DNA of 51,730 bases from UBA3871 sp041797745 (GTDB lineage: Bacteria > Bacillota > Clostridia > Peptostreptococcales > Anaerovoracaceae), in assembly GCA_041797745.1 (NCBI GenBank), contig JBHBZU010000011.1, forward strand, positions 1-51,730, in the 5' to 3' direction. Within the stretch, counting starts at the first letter, position 1, and the number at the start of each line of letters is the position of its first letter. Shown in pieces: positions 7,715 to 15,673 of the stretch. The position numbers were made by a program, and so were the translations under genes. The notes beneath the pieces were generated by a model. That model was given only the letters and a program-made list of their open reading frames with translations. It was not told the origin of the DNA and did not search any database.

Positions 7715-8581
7715 TTACTTTTTGAGTGCATCCAGTGTGGTCTGCTTTCCGCCGTAAAGGCCGAGAGGTTCAACGTGGATAGTTGCTACACTCTTAACCT
7801 GCGTTCCGTTCTGTTCATTGAAGTCATCCAAATATGGAGTGTGCTGGAAATAGTTTGCGTCAAACTCTCCCTGATCTACCACATTGTTAGGCTGAACATA
7901 ATCGGTAAATTCTGTTACTTCAAGAGTTATTTTCTTTTCAGCAAGAATTTCAGCCGCAATCTTAAGTATTTCAGCATGTGGTGTAGGAGAAGCCGCTACG
8001 GTAACTTTCTTACCCTCAAGGGCTGCATAATCAATGCTTTCGTCAAAGCCGTTTGTTGTATTATCTACTGTACTTGCCACAGAGCCGCCATAAGTCTCGG
8101 AAATATAATCTGCCACCTGCTGACTTTCAAGAGCTGCAATAAGTGCCTTAATAATAGGCTTGTTTTCGTTACCCTCTTTCACCGCCAAGATGTTGCCATA
8201 TGCAGAAGATGAGCCCTCCTTTACCAAGGAATCTTCCGCTGGATTTAAGTTGGCTGAAATAGCATAATTTGAATTGATTACCGCATAATCCACATCCTGA
8301 AGAATGTTAGGAATCTGCGCAGCTTCTACTTCCTTAAATTCAATATTGTAGGGATTTTCAGCTATATCCGCAATGGTTGCAGTAATGCCGACTCCCTCCT
8401 TTAATTTAATATATCCGTTGTCCTGGAGTAAGAGCAAGGCTCTTGCTTCGTTAGTTGTATCATTTGGAACGGCAATGGTAATTCCGCCATTAGCGGTCTC
8501 TTTCCCGTTACAGCCTGCAAAGCTGAATATTAAAACTAACACGAGTAATACACTTGCAATTTTGGTAAAATTCTTTTTCAT
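7715..8581 (-). CDS. metQ: Methionine-binding lipoprotein (NlpA family)
   Basis: Extracellular substrate-binding subunit of the methionine importer, anchored to the membrane. The 288-residue precursor has a basic N-terminus (MKKN), a hydrophobic core and the lipobox FAGC with lipidated Cys24. The mature part follows the NlpA/MetQ pattern, with VTVAASPTPHAEIL (about residues 190-203) and a C-terminal PLGLYGGK. The order metQ-metN-metI places the binding protein first, nearest the promoter. The attenuator terminator ends about 125 nt before the start codon, and AAAAGGAG lies upstream of ATG 8581. Confidence 0.93.
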   Translation of the reverse strand: MKKNFTKIASVLLVLVLIFSFAGCNGKETANGGITIAVPNDTTNEARALLLLQDNGYIKLKEGVGITATIADIAENPYNIEFKEVEAAQIPNILQDVDYAVINSNYAISANLNPAEDSLVKEGSSSAYGNILAVKEGNENKPIIKALIAALESQQVADYISETYGGSVASTVDNTTNGFDESIDYAALEGKKVTVAASPTPHAEILKIAAEILAEKKITLEVTEFTDYVQPNNVVDQGEFDANYFQHTPYLDDFNEQNGTQVKSVATIHVEPLGLYGGKQTTLDALKK

Positions 8582-8706
8582 TTCGGTTTCTCCTTTTTAT
8601 CTTTCTAAAATATTTAATAGCTTAATGGTTTAACGGTTTTAATAAATTTGATTCATAATGCAGTAGTTATTATCTAATGACCCATATTCTTAATTCCCGG
8701 GCTAAT

Positions 8707-8739
8707 AAAAAAACGGGTCGTCTCCGAAGAAACAACCCG
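8707..8739 (-). terminator. Attenuator terminator upstream of metQ
   Basis: Read on the minus strand, CGGGTTGTTTC (8739-8729), loop TTCG, GAGACGACCCG (8724-8714) form an 11-bp stem with two G-U pairs and a stable UUCG-type loop, then seven T (8713-8707). It lies 36 nt past the stop codon of the Met-rich leader and about 125 nt ahead of metQ. A partial antiterminator partner is visible in the leader: CCAAGAAA (8801-8794) can pair with TTTCTTCGG (8732-8724), with one bulged C. No folding calculation was done. Confidence 0.85.
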
Positions 8740-8775
8740 CTGAATACGAATCTGTGTCATTATTGACATCTGAAA

Positions 8776-8889
8776 TCATGCTACGAAGTCGAATTTCTTG
8801 GAAACATTTGCACGTAAAAATCTGCACATGCCGCACATGTACATTCCCATCATCTGCATGACTGTTTTTCTACTTGCATAGTTTCTCAT
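8776..8889 (-). CDS. Methionine-rich leader peptide (37 aa) of metQNI
   Basis: Too short for routine gene calling. ATG at 8889, AAAGGAG 7 nt upstream, stop TGA at 8776-8778. After MRNYASRKTV comes MQMMGMYMCGM (residues 11-21) with six Met, plus Cys 19 and 22. The internal Met codons sit mid-frame, where a stalled ribosome could control folding of the sequence before the terminator. A strong promoter lies about 40 nt upstream and the terminator 36 nt downstream. The layout matches the Cys-rich leader before cysK. I infer that scarcity of charged Met-tRNA stalls the ribosome and lets transcription continue into metQNI. No SAM riboswitch or T-box motif was recognised here. Confidence 0.8.
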   Translation of the reverse strand: MRNYASRKTVMQMMGMYMCGMCRFLRANVSKKFDFVA

Positions 8890-8929
8890 GGAAATTCTCC
8901 TTTCTCAAATCTAATTTCAAATTATGTAC

Positions 8930-8958
8930 ACTATACCTCGATGAAAACTTTTTGTCAA
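8930..8958 (-). promoter_or_regulatory. Promoter of the Met leader-metQNI transcript
   Basis: Minus strand TTGACA (8958-8953) and TATAGT (8935-8930) with exactly 17 nt between them: a near-consensus sigma-A promoter. Start near 8923, about 34 nt before the leader ATG. It shows that the leader ORF and terminator belong to metQNI, not to the asparaginase gene that ends just upstream at 8989. Confidence 0.8.
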
Positions 8959-8988
8959 CACTAATTTTTGAAAAAATATTCAAAATTT

Positions 8989-10062
8989 TTAAAATGTTAT
9001 CTCTCCCACTAAGTTTGTTGCGAAGTATTTACGAATTTCCTCCATGTCCTGCGTTTGTCCCAAAGTCCATATCAATTTTGTTACAGCTGCCTCGGTGGTC
9101 ATATCAAAAGCACTGATAACACCGTGTTCCAATGCTTTCTTTCCCACCTCGTAAATAGACATATCGCTGCGTTCATACAGACATTGGCTGGATACCACCA
9201 CAGGAATCCCTGCCTGCACCAGCTTTTCCAGCTTGGCAATAAGATCTCTGTTTACATAGTGTAAGCCGCCTGCGCCAAAGGCTTCTATAACTACGCCCTT
9301 GTATTTCATATCCAATAACATATCAAAGATAATTGGATTTAATCCCGGAGTCAGCTTAATTAAAAAGACATCATTACAGATATTGTCTTTCAGGGAAAAT
9401 TGCTCTCTATCGCCTCTAAAATCGGGCTTAAGTGACTTCTCAAACTCTTCTGCCCCCAACATATCTTCAGAATAGAAAAGTCCTCTTCCTTTTATAGCCT
9501 CTTCATTAAATTCAAGTCCTGCGGCACCACCTTTAGAAATGTATGGATAATTAACACTTTCAAACGCGTCAAAGCCCGTTGTTCTAACTTTTACAGCTCT
9601 ACAACCCAAAAGAATTTTACGATTGAAAGCCACAAAGATTCCCGGCACACCGGAAGCCGCCATGGCAAGCGCATATCTAAGGTTTTCCGCCGCATCCGTC
9701 AATGGATGTATAATTGGAAGTTGAGAGCCTGTAAGCACCACCGGTTTACTTATTCCCGCCAACATGAAAGATAAAATAGACGCTGTATATCCCATAGTGT
9801 CCGTTCCGTGCGTGATTACAATACCGTCATTTTCATCGCTCTCCACCGCTTCATATACCTTACGGGCAATAAGCACCCACTCTTCCGGTTGAATATTTGA
9901 ACTGTCCAAATTTAGAATGTCTTTGGCAGTAATATCATAATTTCCTGTAATTTCATCAATGCCCCGAAGCAGTGCATTTACATCTAAAGCCGGAATCAGC
10001 CCATCCGGACTAGGTGTAGACGCGATGGTTCCACCTGTGGCTAATACTAAAATTTTCTTCAT
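8989..10062 (-). CDS. ansA: L-asparaginase, type I
   Basis: Hydrolyses asparagine to aspartate and ammonia. The 357-residue protein carries both asparaginase signatures: LATGGTIAS near residue 7 with the nucleophilic Thr, and ITHGTDTMGYTAS near 83 with the second catalytic Thr-Asp pair and its partner Lys further on. It has no signal peptide, so it is the cytoplasmic (type I) form. Start ATG 10062 has a poor ribosome site (GGGACG). It lies 90 nt downstream of the sensor kinase gene on the same strand; no terminator is seen before the met promoter, so some read-through into the met leader is possible. Confidence 0.9.
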   Translation of the reverse strand: MKKILVLATGGTIASTPSPDGLIPALDVNALLRGIDEITGNYDITAKDILNLDSSNIQPEEWVLIARKVYEAVESDENDGIVITHGTDTMGYTASILSFMLAGISKPVVLTGSQLPIIHPLTDAAENLRYALAMAASGVPGIFVAFNRKILLGCRAVKVRTTGFDAFESVNYPYISKGGAAGLEFNEEAIKGRGLFYSEDMLGAEEFEKSLKPDFRGDREQFSLKDNICNDVFLIKLTPGLNPIIFDMLLDMKYKGVVIEAFGAGGLHYVNRDLIAKLEKLVQAGIPVVVSSQCLYERSDMSIYEVGKKALEHGVISAFDMTTEAAVTKLIWTLGQTQDMEEIRKYFATNLVGEITF

Positions 10063-10152
10063 TTCATCGTCCCATATAACTTTGTAAAGTTTTCTGTTTC
10101 AAATATTATAAAACACGGTTTATCTTAATGCTAGAAATTTATCTGAAATCAT

Positions 10153-12399
10153 CTAAAGTGCCTCTCTAATCTTCTCTTTTAAGGTATTAAGTCCCTCTGT
10201 AAGAGCTTCCGTTCTAAGCATTACAATTTCCACCTCTCCTGCATCTGCACACTGTCCTAAAACTCTTGCAAATTCCGAAAGGTCGTAGGCTCCCACTCTT
10301 CCCAGTGCTGTACGTAACTCTGACATCTCATAGGAATAGCCTTGGAACTGACCTGCTTTGTAGCATTTACCTATTCGCCCCACGTGTTCATCAATAGCTT
10401 CCGCAAAATCTTTAACTGCACTTACATATTTCAGCTTACCGCCAATGGCGGCTGCCGCTTCTTTTCCTCGAAATTCAGGAATCCTGCAAAGATTTTCAAA
10501 CTCTACTGTGAGCCTGCTCTTGTATTCTTTGGAAGCCCCCATTGCTCCATGATTATTCGTAATATTTTTCACCAAACCTGTAAGGATTACCTTTTCTTTT
10601 GGCAGATAATTAATAAACATCTGTTCCAAACGCTCCGGAATAATAGGTTTTGACAAATAATCAGTGAATCCGTCCTCAAGGTATTTTTCCCTCATTCCCA
10701 ATACTGCATTTGCAGTCAGAATAATGATAGGTGTTTCTTTATACTTAGCGCTGTTATCAGTTCTTAAATGGTGTAAGACTTCGATACCGTCCATATCCGG
10801 CATCATATGATCTAAAAAGACCATATCATAGTCTTCCCTCTGCGCCATCAATATGCACTCTCTTCCCGATGTGCATGTATCAATTCTCATGTTCGTATTC
10901 TTTAACAGCCCTGTAAAGACCCTTAAATTAACAGGCATATCGTCTACTGCCAGAATCTTTGCTTCCCTTGCAGTAAAAGTCACCTGATATTCCTCAATGG
11001 CTTCATTCGTAGCAAGACATCTTTTCACATCACCGATAGGTTCCCAGTTACGTACTTCCTGAATCAGTTTGAAAGAAAAAGCGCTTCCTACTCCAAAGGT
11101 ACTGTCTACCTCCATTTCAGAGCCCATCAGGCATAGCAATTCCTTGCAGATTGCTATGCCGAGCCCAGTGCCCTCCACTTTGTGACCACCTACGTCTTCG
11201 ATTCTTTCAAAGGGCGCAAAGAAACTGTCCAAGTCTTCTTCCTTAATGCCTATTCCCGTATCCCGAATACTGAAGTAAAACTCCCCTCTGCTGTCGTCCA
11301 ATCGGTTAAAATCCACCTCGATGGTAATGCTTCCGTCATCGGTGTACTTAACGGCATTGGTTAAAAGATTTAATAGTATCTGCTTTATTCTAACTTCGTC
11401 GCCAAAAATAACTTTGGGTATCTGCGGATTTATATCATGAATAATCTTAAGCTGTTTTCGCTGCGCTCTCGAAATAATCATGTTATTCAAATCATTTATC
11501 AAAAATGCCATATTGTATTCCACAGGATAAAGCTCCATTTTACCCGCCTCAATCCTTGAAAAATCTAACACATCGTTTATTACCGATAGTAGAGTATTTC
11601 CTGAATTTCTTATATCTACAGCATAGCCTCTTACTACATCCTCTTTACTTTCTCTGATAATCATCTCGTCAAAACCTAAAATGGCATTTATAGGCGTACG
11701 AATTTCATGGCTCATTCTCGCCAAAAAGACGGACTTTGCTCTATCCGCAGCTATTGCATTTTGGGAAGTCTCGATAATACGCCTTTCCTGCTTGTAGTTC
11801 ACCACCAAATTTCTTCTCAACACAAAGGCCAGACTGACGATTATCAAAAATATGATTAATACATCCATAAACAAATCATGACCATAATACTCATATAATT
11901 CTCTCTCAAAGAAAAAAGCCGGCAAAATAATAATGCACAAAAATACCATAGGTTCCATATTTGCTAAGGTAAGTATAAGTAACATTACTATCAGCAATAC
12001 TAAAAATCCGTTTACTACATGGGAAGAAGTGTACATGTTATATATACTTAATACTATGGCAGTTATCAGACCATAGACCCCCAAACCCTGTTTAAATATG
12101 TGCGGCATTTTACGCCATTTCAAAACCGCCAGCGAATATAAAAACCCTATAAACGAAAGTCCCGAAATGCTTAAAAAATAGAAAGCTCTGCAAGGATTAG
12201 CTCTGGTTACCGGATCCACTAAAAGCTTAATTATTCCAAAAAAGAACAAGAGTCTAGCAACTATAATCAGTTTTTTGGCGCCTGATTTAGCTATCCTTTC
12301 GGATAAATCCTTATTTAACCCGAAAATGCTTTTATATTTTATATAAAGCTTAGATTTTTCGCACTTATTCAGTTCCTGCTGTGAGGATTCAAATTTCAT
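10153..12399 (-). CDS. Hybrid sensor histidine kinase/response regulator with degenerate Hpt tail
   Basis: A 748-residue signalling protein. Residues about 44-196 form roughly six membrane helices with short loops and no large extracellular sensor. HisKA follows with ARMSHEIRTPINAI (phosphoacceptor His231), then HATPase with G1 DTGIGI and G2 GTGLGIA, then a receiver (about 488-610) with VDDMP, the phosphorylated Asp in MVFLDHMMPD, the Thr of ILTANA and Lys in LSKPI. The C-terminal ~110 residues resemble an Hpt domain but Ser693 stands where the phospho-His should be (SELRTALGRVGA instead of the H-x-L-K pattern). The final phosphotransfer probably needs another Hpt protein. The signal is unknown. 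No output regulator is adjacent. Confidence 0.85.
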   Translation of the reverse strand: MKFESSQQELNKCEKSKLYIKYKSIFGLNKDLSERIAKSGAKKLIIVARLLFFFGIIKLLVDPVTRANPCRAFYFLSISGLSFIGFLYSLAVLKWRKMPHIFKQGLGVYGLITAIVLSIYNMYTSSHVVNGFLVLLIVMLLILTLANMEPMVFLCIIILPAFFFERELYEYYGHDLFMDVLIIFLIIVSLAFVLRRNLVVNYKQERRIIETSQNAIAADRAKSVFLARMSHEIRTPINAILGFDEMIIRESKEDVVRGYAVDIRNSGNTLLSVINDVLDFSRIEAGKMELYPVEYNMAFLINDLNNMIISRAQRKQLKIIHDINPQIPKVIFGDEVRIKQILLNLLTNAVKYTDDGSITIEVDFNRLDDSRGEFYFSIRDTGIGIKEEDLDSFFAPFERIEDVGGHKVEGTGLGIAICKELLCLMGSEMEVDSTFGVGSAFSFKLIQEVRNWEPIGDVKRCLATNEAIEEYQVTFTAREAKILAVDDMPVNLRVFTGLLKNTNMRIDTCTSGRECILMAQREDYDMVFLDHMMPDMDGIEVLHHLRTDNSAKYKETPIIILTANAVLGMREKYLEDGFTDYLSKPIIPERLEQMFINYLPKEKVILTGLVKNITNNHGAMGASKEYKSRLTVEFENLCRIPEFRGKEAAAAIGGKLKYVSAVKDFAEAIDEHVGRIGKCYKAGQFQGYSYEMSELRTALGRVGAYDLSEFARVLGQCADAGEVEIVMLRTEALTEGLNTLKEKIREAL

Positions 12400-12672
12400 T
12401 CTTTACTTTCTATCTCCCTGTTTTATAATACTTATAGCAAATTATAATAAATCTTATGGTTTATTGCAATAAGGCTACTATCATAAAAGGAAAATATTTA
12501 AGTTTATTGGTTTTTCATTTTGCTTTTTAGAAAGTTACCTTTTGGTCATGGTATTGTCACGAAGCTGTAACGTGCATTTTTCAGCTGATTGTGGTAATAT
12601 AATTATAGACTTATTAGTCTTTCAGCCTTTAGCAGATATCCAAATGCGCGATATGTTTGCAGGGCATCCTCA

Positions 12673-13047
12673 GGGGATGTACGGTTTCGACGGGGGCGTT
12701 GAAGGAAGATAAGCGAGCCGCAGTTTGCCAAGTCTGCGTTAAAAATGGCACGTTAAAAATAAACGCTAAAAATAACAATAATTACGCATTAGCAGCATAG
12801 TTCTGCGCCGCCCAATTTGGCGGTTAGCGTCGTCAGCCTGCATTCACCCGTAGGTGCATGATCTGGCGTCATTATACGGGAAAACTCTGTGGGAGTTCTC
12901 GGTACCACAGGGGACCTACGAGATAGCCGACTCTTGAGCTTGCCTATGGGCGCTGGATGAGGCGAAACTTAAAATCACAGGCTGCGCTCGGAGAAATTCT
13001 TGTGAATATACTTTCGGACATGGGTTCGACTCCCATCATCTCCACCA
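12673..13047 (+). ncRNA. ssrA: Transfer-messenger RNA (tmRNA)
   Basis: Rescues stalled ribosomes together with SmpB (encoded at 19158-19610). The 5' end GGGGATG pairs with the 3' CATCTCC to make the tRNA-like acceptor stem (one G-U). The T-loop GGGTTCGACTCCC and an encoded CCA end at 13047. The resume codon is probably GCT at 12765, giving the degradation tag AKNNNNYALAA and TAG at 12798-12800, ending in the usual ALAA protease signal. Length about 375 nt is normal. A TATAAT at 12598-12603 is a plausible -10, with no clear -35. An ORF that crosses the 3' end (12957-13172) is spurious. Confidence 0.96.
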
Positions 13048-13122
13048 CATTGTGCAAATCCGAACTCTGTATTAGACACTTTGTTTTTCGTCAAACATTG
13101 TTTTGGATTTGTTTTCATAATG

Positions 13123-13154
13123 GAAGAAGCCTGATTTTAGGCTTCTTCTTTTTT
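13123..13154 (+). terminator. Terminator after ssrA
   Basis: GAAGAAGCCT (13123-13132), loop GATTTT, AGGCTTCTTC (13139-13148): a perfect 10-bp stem followed by six T. It ends the tmRNA transcript about 75 nt after the mature 3' end. Confidence 0.85.
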
Positions 13155-13265
13155 ATTCAATTTAAGTTTTAGTACAGTAGCTTCAATGATATTTTCAATC
13201 TCATCAGTATTTAAGGTAAATCCGTTCCGCCAAAGAAACCTCAGCGTTCCAAAATCGTTCCTGAT
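13137..13265 (-). pseudogene. Possible C-terminal remnant of a lost protein gene
   Basis: On the minus strand an open frame of 42 codons without a start codon ends in TAA at 13137-13139, inside the ssrA terminator stem. Its sequence has protein-like composition, with a segment RFLWRNGFTLNTDEIENII. The pattern of hydrophobic residues, an NG turn and an acidic helix recalls the C-terminal end of Fic/Doc (death-on-curing) proteins, but this likeness is weak and made from memory. The 3' end of ssrA is a common integration site for mobile elements, so a remnant here would be plausible. It could also be chance. Confidence 0.25.
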
Positions 13266-13409
13266 TTATAAATAATTTATAAAAATTTTTTCGCCATATC
13301 TTCATCTATAAGTTATAATGGAAAGTATGATATAATTACTGATAAACAGTCATTATATAATTCATATTTTTTATAAAGGGACAAGTATAGGGGAAAACGG
13401 GAGGTTAAA
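13149..13409. other. Gene-poor stretch between ssrA and the U32 gene
   Basis: Together with 13048-13148 this makes about 360 nt without an intact gene. Beyond the terminator and possible remnant above, it is very AT-rich, and holds an extended -10 motif TG-A-TATAAT (13328-13336) as the probable promoter of the U32 family gene, about 75 nt before its start. An imperfect inverted repeat CAAATCC (13056-13062) / GGATTTG (13105-13111) flanks 42 nt just past the tmRNA 3' end. Confidence 0.5.
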
Positions 13410-15662
13410 ATGACTGAATTGTTAGCACCGGCAGGAAATATGGATGCTCTTATTGCTGCGATTTCCAATGGTTGTGACGCAGTATATTTAGGTATGCAAA
13501 AGTTCGGAGCCAGAGCTTATTCATCAAATTTTTGCGAAGAAACCCTGAAAGAAGCTGTGGACTATGCCCACTTGAGAGGCGTTAAAATATATGTAACCAT
13601 GAACACCATCGTCTTTGAGGATGAAATTGAAGACATGAAAAAGCAACTGGACTTAATAAATCTCCTTGGTGTTGACGGGGTTATCGTTCAGGATATAGCA
13701 GTTTTCAATTATATTGTTGAAAACTTTGAAGATATGGAGGCACATTGCTCCACTCAAATGGGTTTAGACGACCTTGACGGCACATTGCTGTGGAAAGAAA
13801 AGGGCGCCAAGAGAGTGGTTCTTGCCAGAGAACTTCCCATCGAAAAGGTAAAAGAAATTAAAAATGCTGCCAAGATACCTGTGGAAATTTTTGTCCACGG
13901 GGCACTTTGCGTTTCCTATTCAGGCAACTGTCTCATGTCAGGTCTTATCGGTTATCGAAGCGGCAATCGCGGAAGATGTGTAGGCTCCTGTCGTAAACCC
14001 TACGAACTTATCAACAGCACCACAAACAAATCCATAGGCAGCAGCTACCTGCTATCAACCAAAGATTTGAACACTTTTGACCATATTGAAGAATTAAAGG
14101 AGATTGATTCTTTAAAAATTGAGGGTCGCATGAAAGAACCTTATTATGTGGCTAATGTTGTGGATAAATACAGAAAAGCCCTTGACGGCCGTTCAGAGCC
14201 TCAGGATAGTGACGAACTTTATAAAACCTTTAACAGAACCTATACCTGCGGTTATCTTTTCGGTGAGGATAAGAAAAATATCACCAATACTCATAGACCT
14301 AACAACTTCGGATATGAAATCGGATATATTTCAGGCTTCCACAAAGGAAAATACGAAATCACCCTAAGCCAGCCCCTCAACCAAAATGATATTATCAGGA
14401 TTGATAGAGGAAGCCAAGACATAAATACTTCCGTGGTGAAGCTCTACGACAAGGATGGGCTTCTTATAAACAGTGCTGATAAGAAAGCCTATATAAAGCT
14501 ACAGGAACAGCTTAAAATCGGGGATAAAGTCTATAAGACAAAGGACTACCATTACTATAAAAACTTGGAAAATCAGTTGGATAAGGAATTTAAGAGATTC
14601 CCTTTAAACCTTAATATATATGCTTACCCAAATGCTCACCTTGTCATAAGTGCAGAGGGTTTAGGCTGTAGCTACTTATACGAGGGTGATGAGATTCTAA
14701 ACTCTGCCATAACCAACCCCACCACAAAAGAGCAGGTGGTTAAGCAGCTTTCCAAGCTAAAGGATACAATCTTTTATGTTGGGGATGTGGAATTTGAAGA
14801 ATGTAACGCTTTTATCCCTGTTAAACTGCTGAACAATGCAAGAAGAGAAATTGTTCAGGGTCTTTATGCGAAAAAGCTCCAACAGCACAAGAAAAGGAGA
14901 AAGAATGACGTTCCTAAAAAGGAAGCTATCACCTTCCCCCGGAAAGAACCGTACCTTACTGCTGTTGTAAATACGCAGGAACAATATGACACCTGTGTCA
15001 AAGCCGGAATTAAAAATATTTATTTTAAAAATATTATCAGGCGAAACCAAAATGACTACCCGAACTATGACGGAAAAACGGAGCTTCTCATTGGAGGCTA
15101 TGGAGGACTTCACCATTACAGAAACAGAAATAATTTCGTCACCGACTACTCAATGAATGCAGTAAACTCAGAAAGTTGTTATGAACTCCATAGGCTTGGT
15201 GCCAAAAGAGTTACCCTTTCCTATGAGTTGAATAAAACACAGCTTAAAGCTCTTGTGGATTCATATTTTGAGAAAAACGGCGGATATCCGGCCTTGGAAA
15301 TGATAGTGTACGGTCGTGCCCCGCTTATGTTTACCAAATACTGTCCTTTAAAGAAAATGGAACAGTGCGAAATATGCAGAAAAAATCGCTATGAAATCAG
15401 GGATGAATACGGTTCTTTCCCTGTTATAAACCATTCCGACTGCACAACTACTATACTGAACGGTAAAATTCTAAATCTGCTTGATGATATGCCGTCCATT
15501 AAGGGTATTGAAGCATTCAGGCTAAACTTCACCCTTGAAAGCGGTGATGAAGTTTCAAAGATTATCAAAAATGCCCAGGACAAGCTAAAGGGCTCCGTAA
15601 CCAAGAGCCTCTTTAACCAAGAAACTGATACGAGAGGGCATTTTAACAAAGAAATTATTTAG
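13410..15662 (+). CDS. U32 peptidase-family protein with DUF3656 region (RlhA-like)
   Basis: A 750-residue member of peptidase family U32. The N-terminus ELLAPAGNMDALIAAISNG and the core with GALCVSYSGNCLMS (about residues 160-175) and GNRGRCVGSC supply the four Cys typical of the group. The long form with a middle DUF3656-like region matches RlhA, which hydroxylates a 23S rRNA cytidine in E. coli, and other members act in ubiquinone hydroxylation. Peptidase activity is doubtful for most members. GGGAGG lies 5 nt before the ATG. An ABC-F gene follows 11 nt after the stop, so the two are probably one operon with a translation theme. I cannot assign the exact substrate. Confidence 0.75.
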   Translation: MTELLAPAGNMDALIAAISNGCDAVYLGMQKFGARAYSSNFCEETLKEAVDYAHLRGVKIYVTMNTIVFEDEIEDMKKQLDLINLLGVDGVIVQDIAVFNYIVENFEDMEAHCSTQMGLDDLDGTLLWKEKGAKRVVLARELPIEKVKEIKNAAKIPVEIFVHGALCVSYSGNCLMSGLIGYRSGNRGRCVGSCRKPYELINSTTNKSIGSSYLLSTKDLNTFDHIEELKEIDSLKIEGRMKEPYYVANVVDKYRKALDGRSEPQDSDELYKTFNRTYTCGYLFGEDKKNITNTHRPNNFGYEIGYISGFHKGKYEITLSQPLNQNDIIRIDRGSQDINTSVVKLYDKDGLLINSADKKAYIKLQEQLKIGDKVYKTKDYHYYKNLENQLDKEFKRFPLNLNIYAYPNAHLVISAEGLGCSYLYEGDEILNSAITNPTTKEQVVKQLSKLKDTIFYVGDVEFEECNAFIPVKLLNNARREIVQGLYAKKLQQHKKRRKNDVPKKEAITFPRKEPYLTAVVNTQEQYDTCVKAGIKNIYFKNIIRRNQNDYPNYDGKTELLIGGYGGLHHYRNRNNFVTDYSMNAVNSESCYELHRLGAKRVTLSYELNKTQLKALVDSYFEKNGGYPALEMIVYGRAPLMFTKYCPLKKMEQCEICRKNRYEIRDEYGSFPVINHSDCTTTILNGKILNLLDDMPSIKGIEAFRLNFTLESGDEVSKIIKNAQDKLKGSVTKSLFNQETDTRGHFNKEII

Positions 15663-15673
15663 GAGATATATAA

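Noticed and set aside
8582..8988. SAM riboswitch or T-box upstream of metQ
   Set aside because: No S-box core or T-box GGGTGGNACCGCG motif seen by eye; a Met-rich ORF with a terminator explains the region. A covariance search would be decisive.
12957..13172. 71-residue ORF across the tmRNA 3' end
   Set aside because: Lies within ssrA and its terminator; no coding features.
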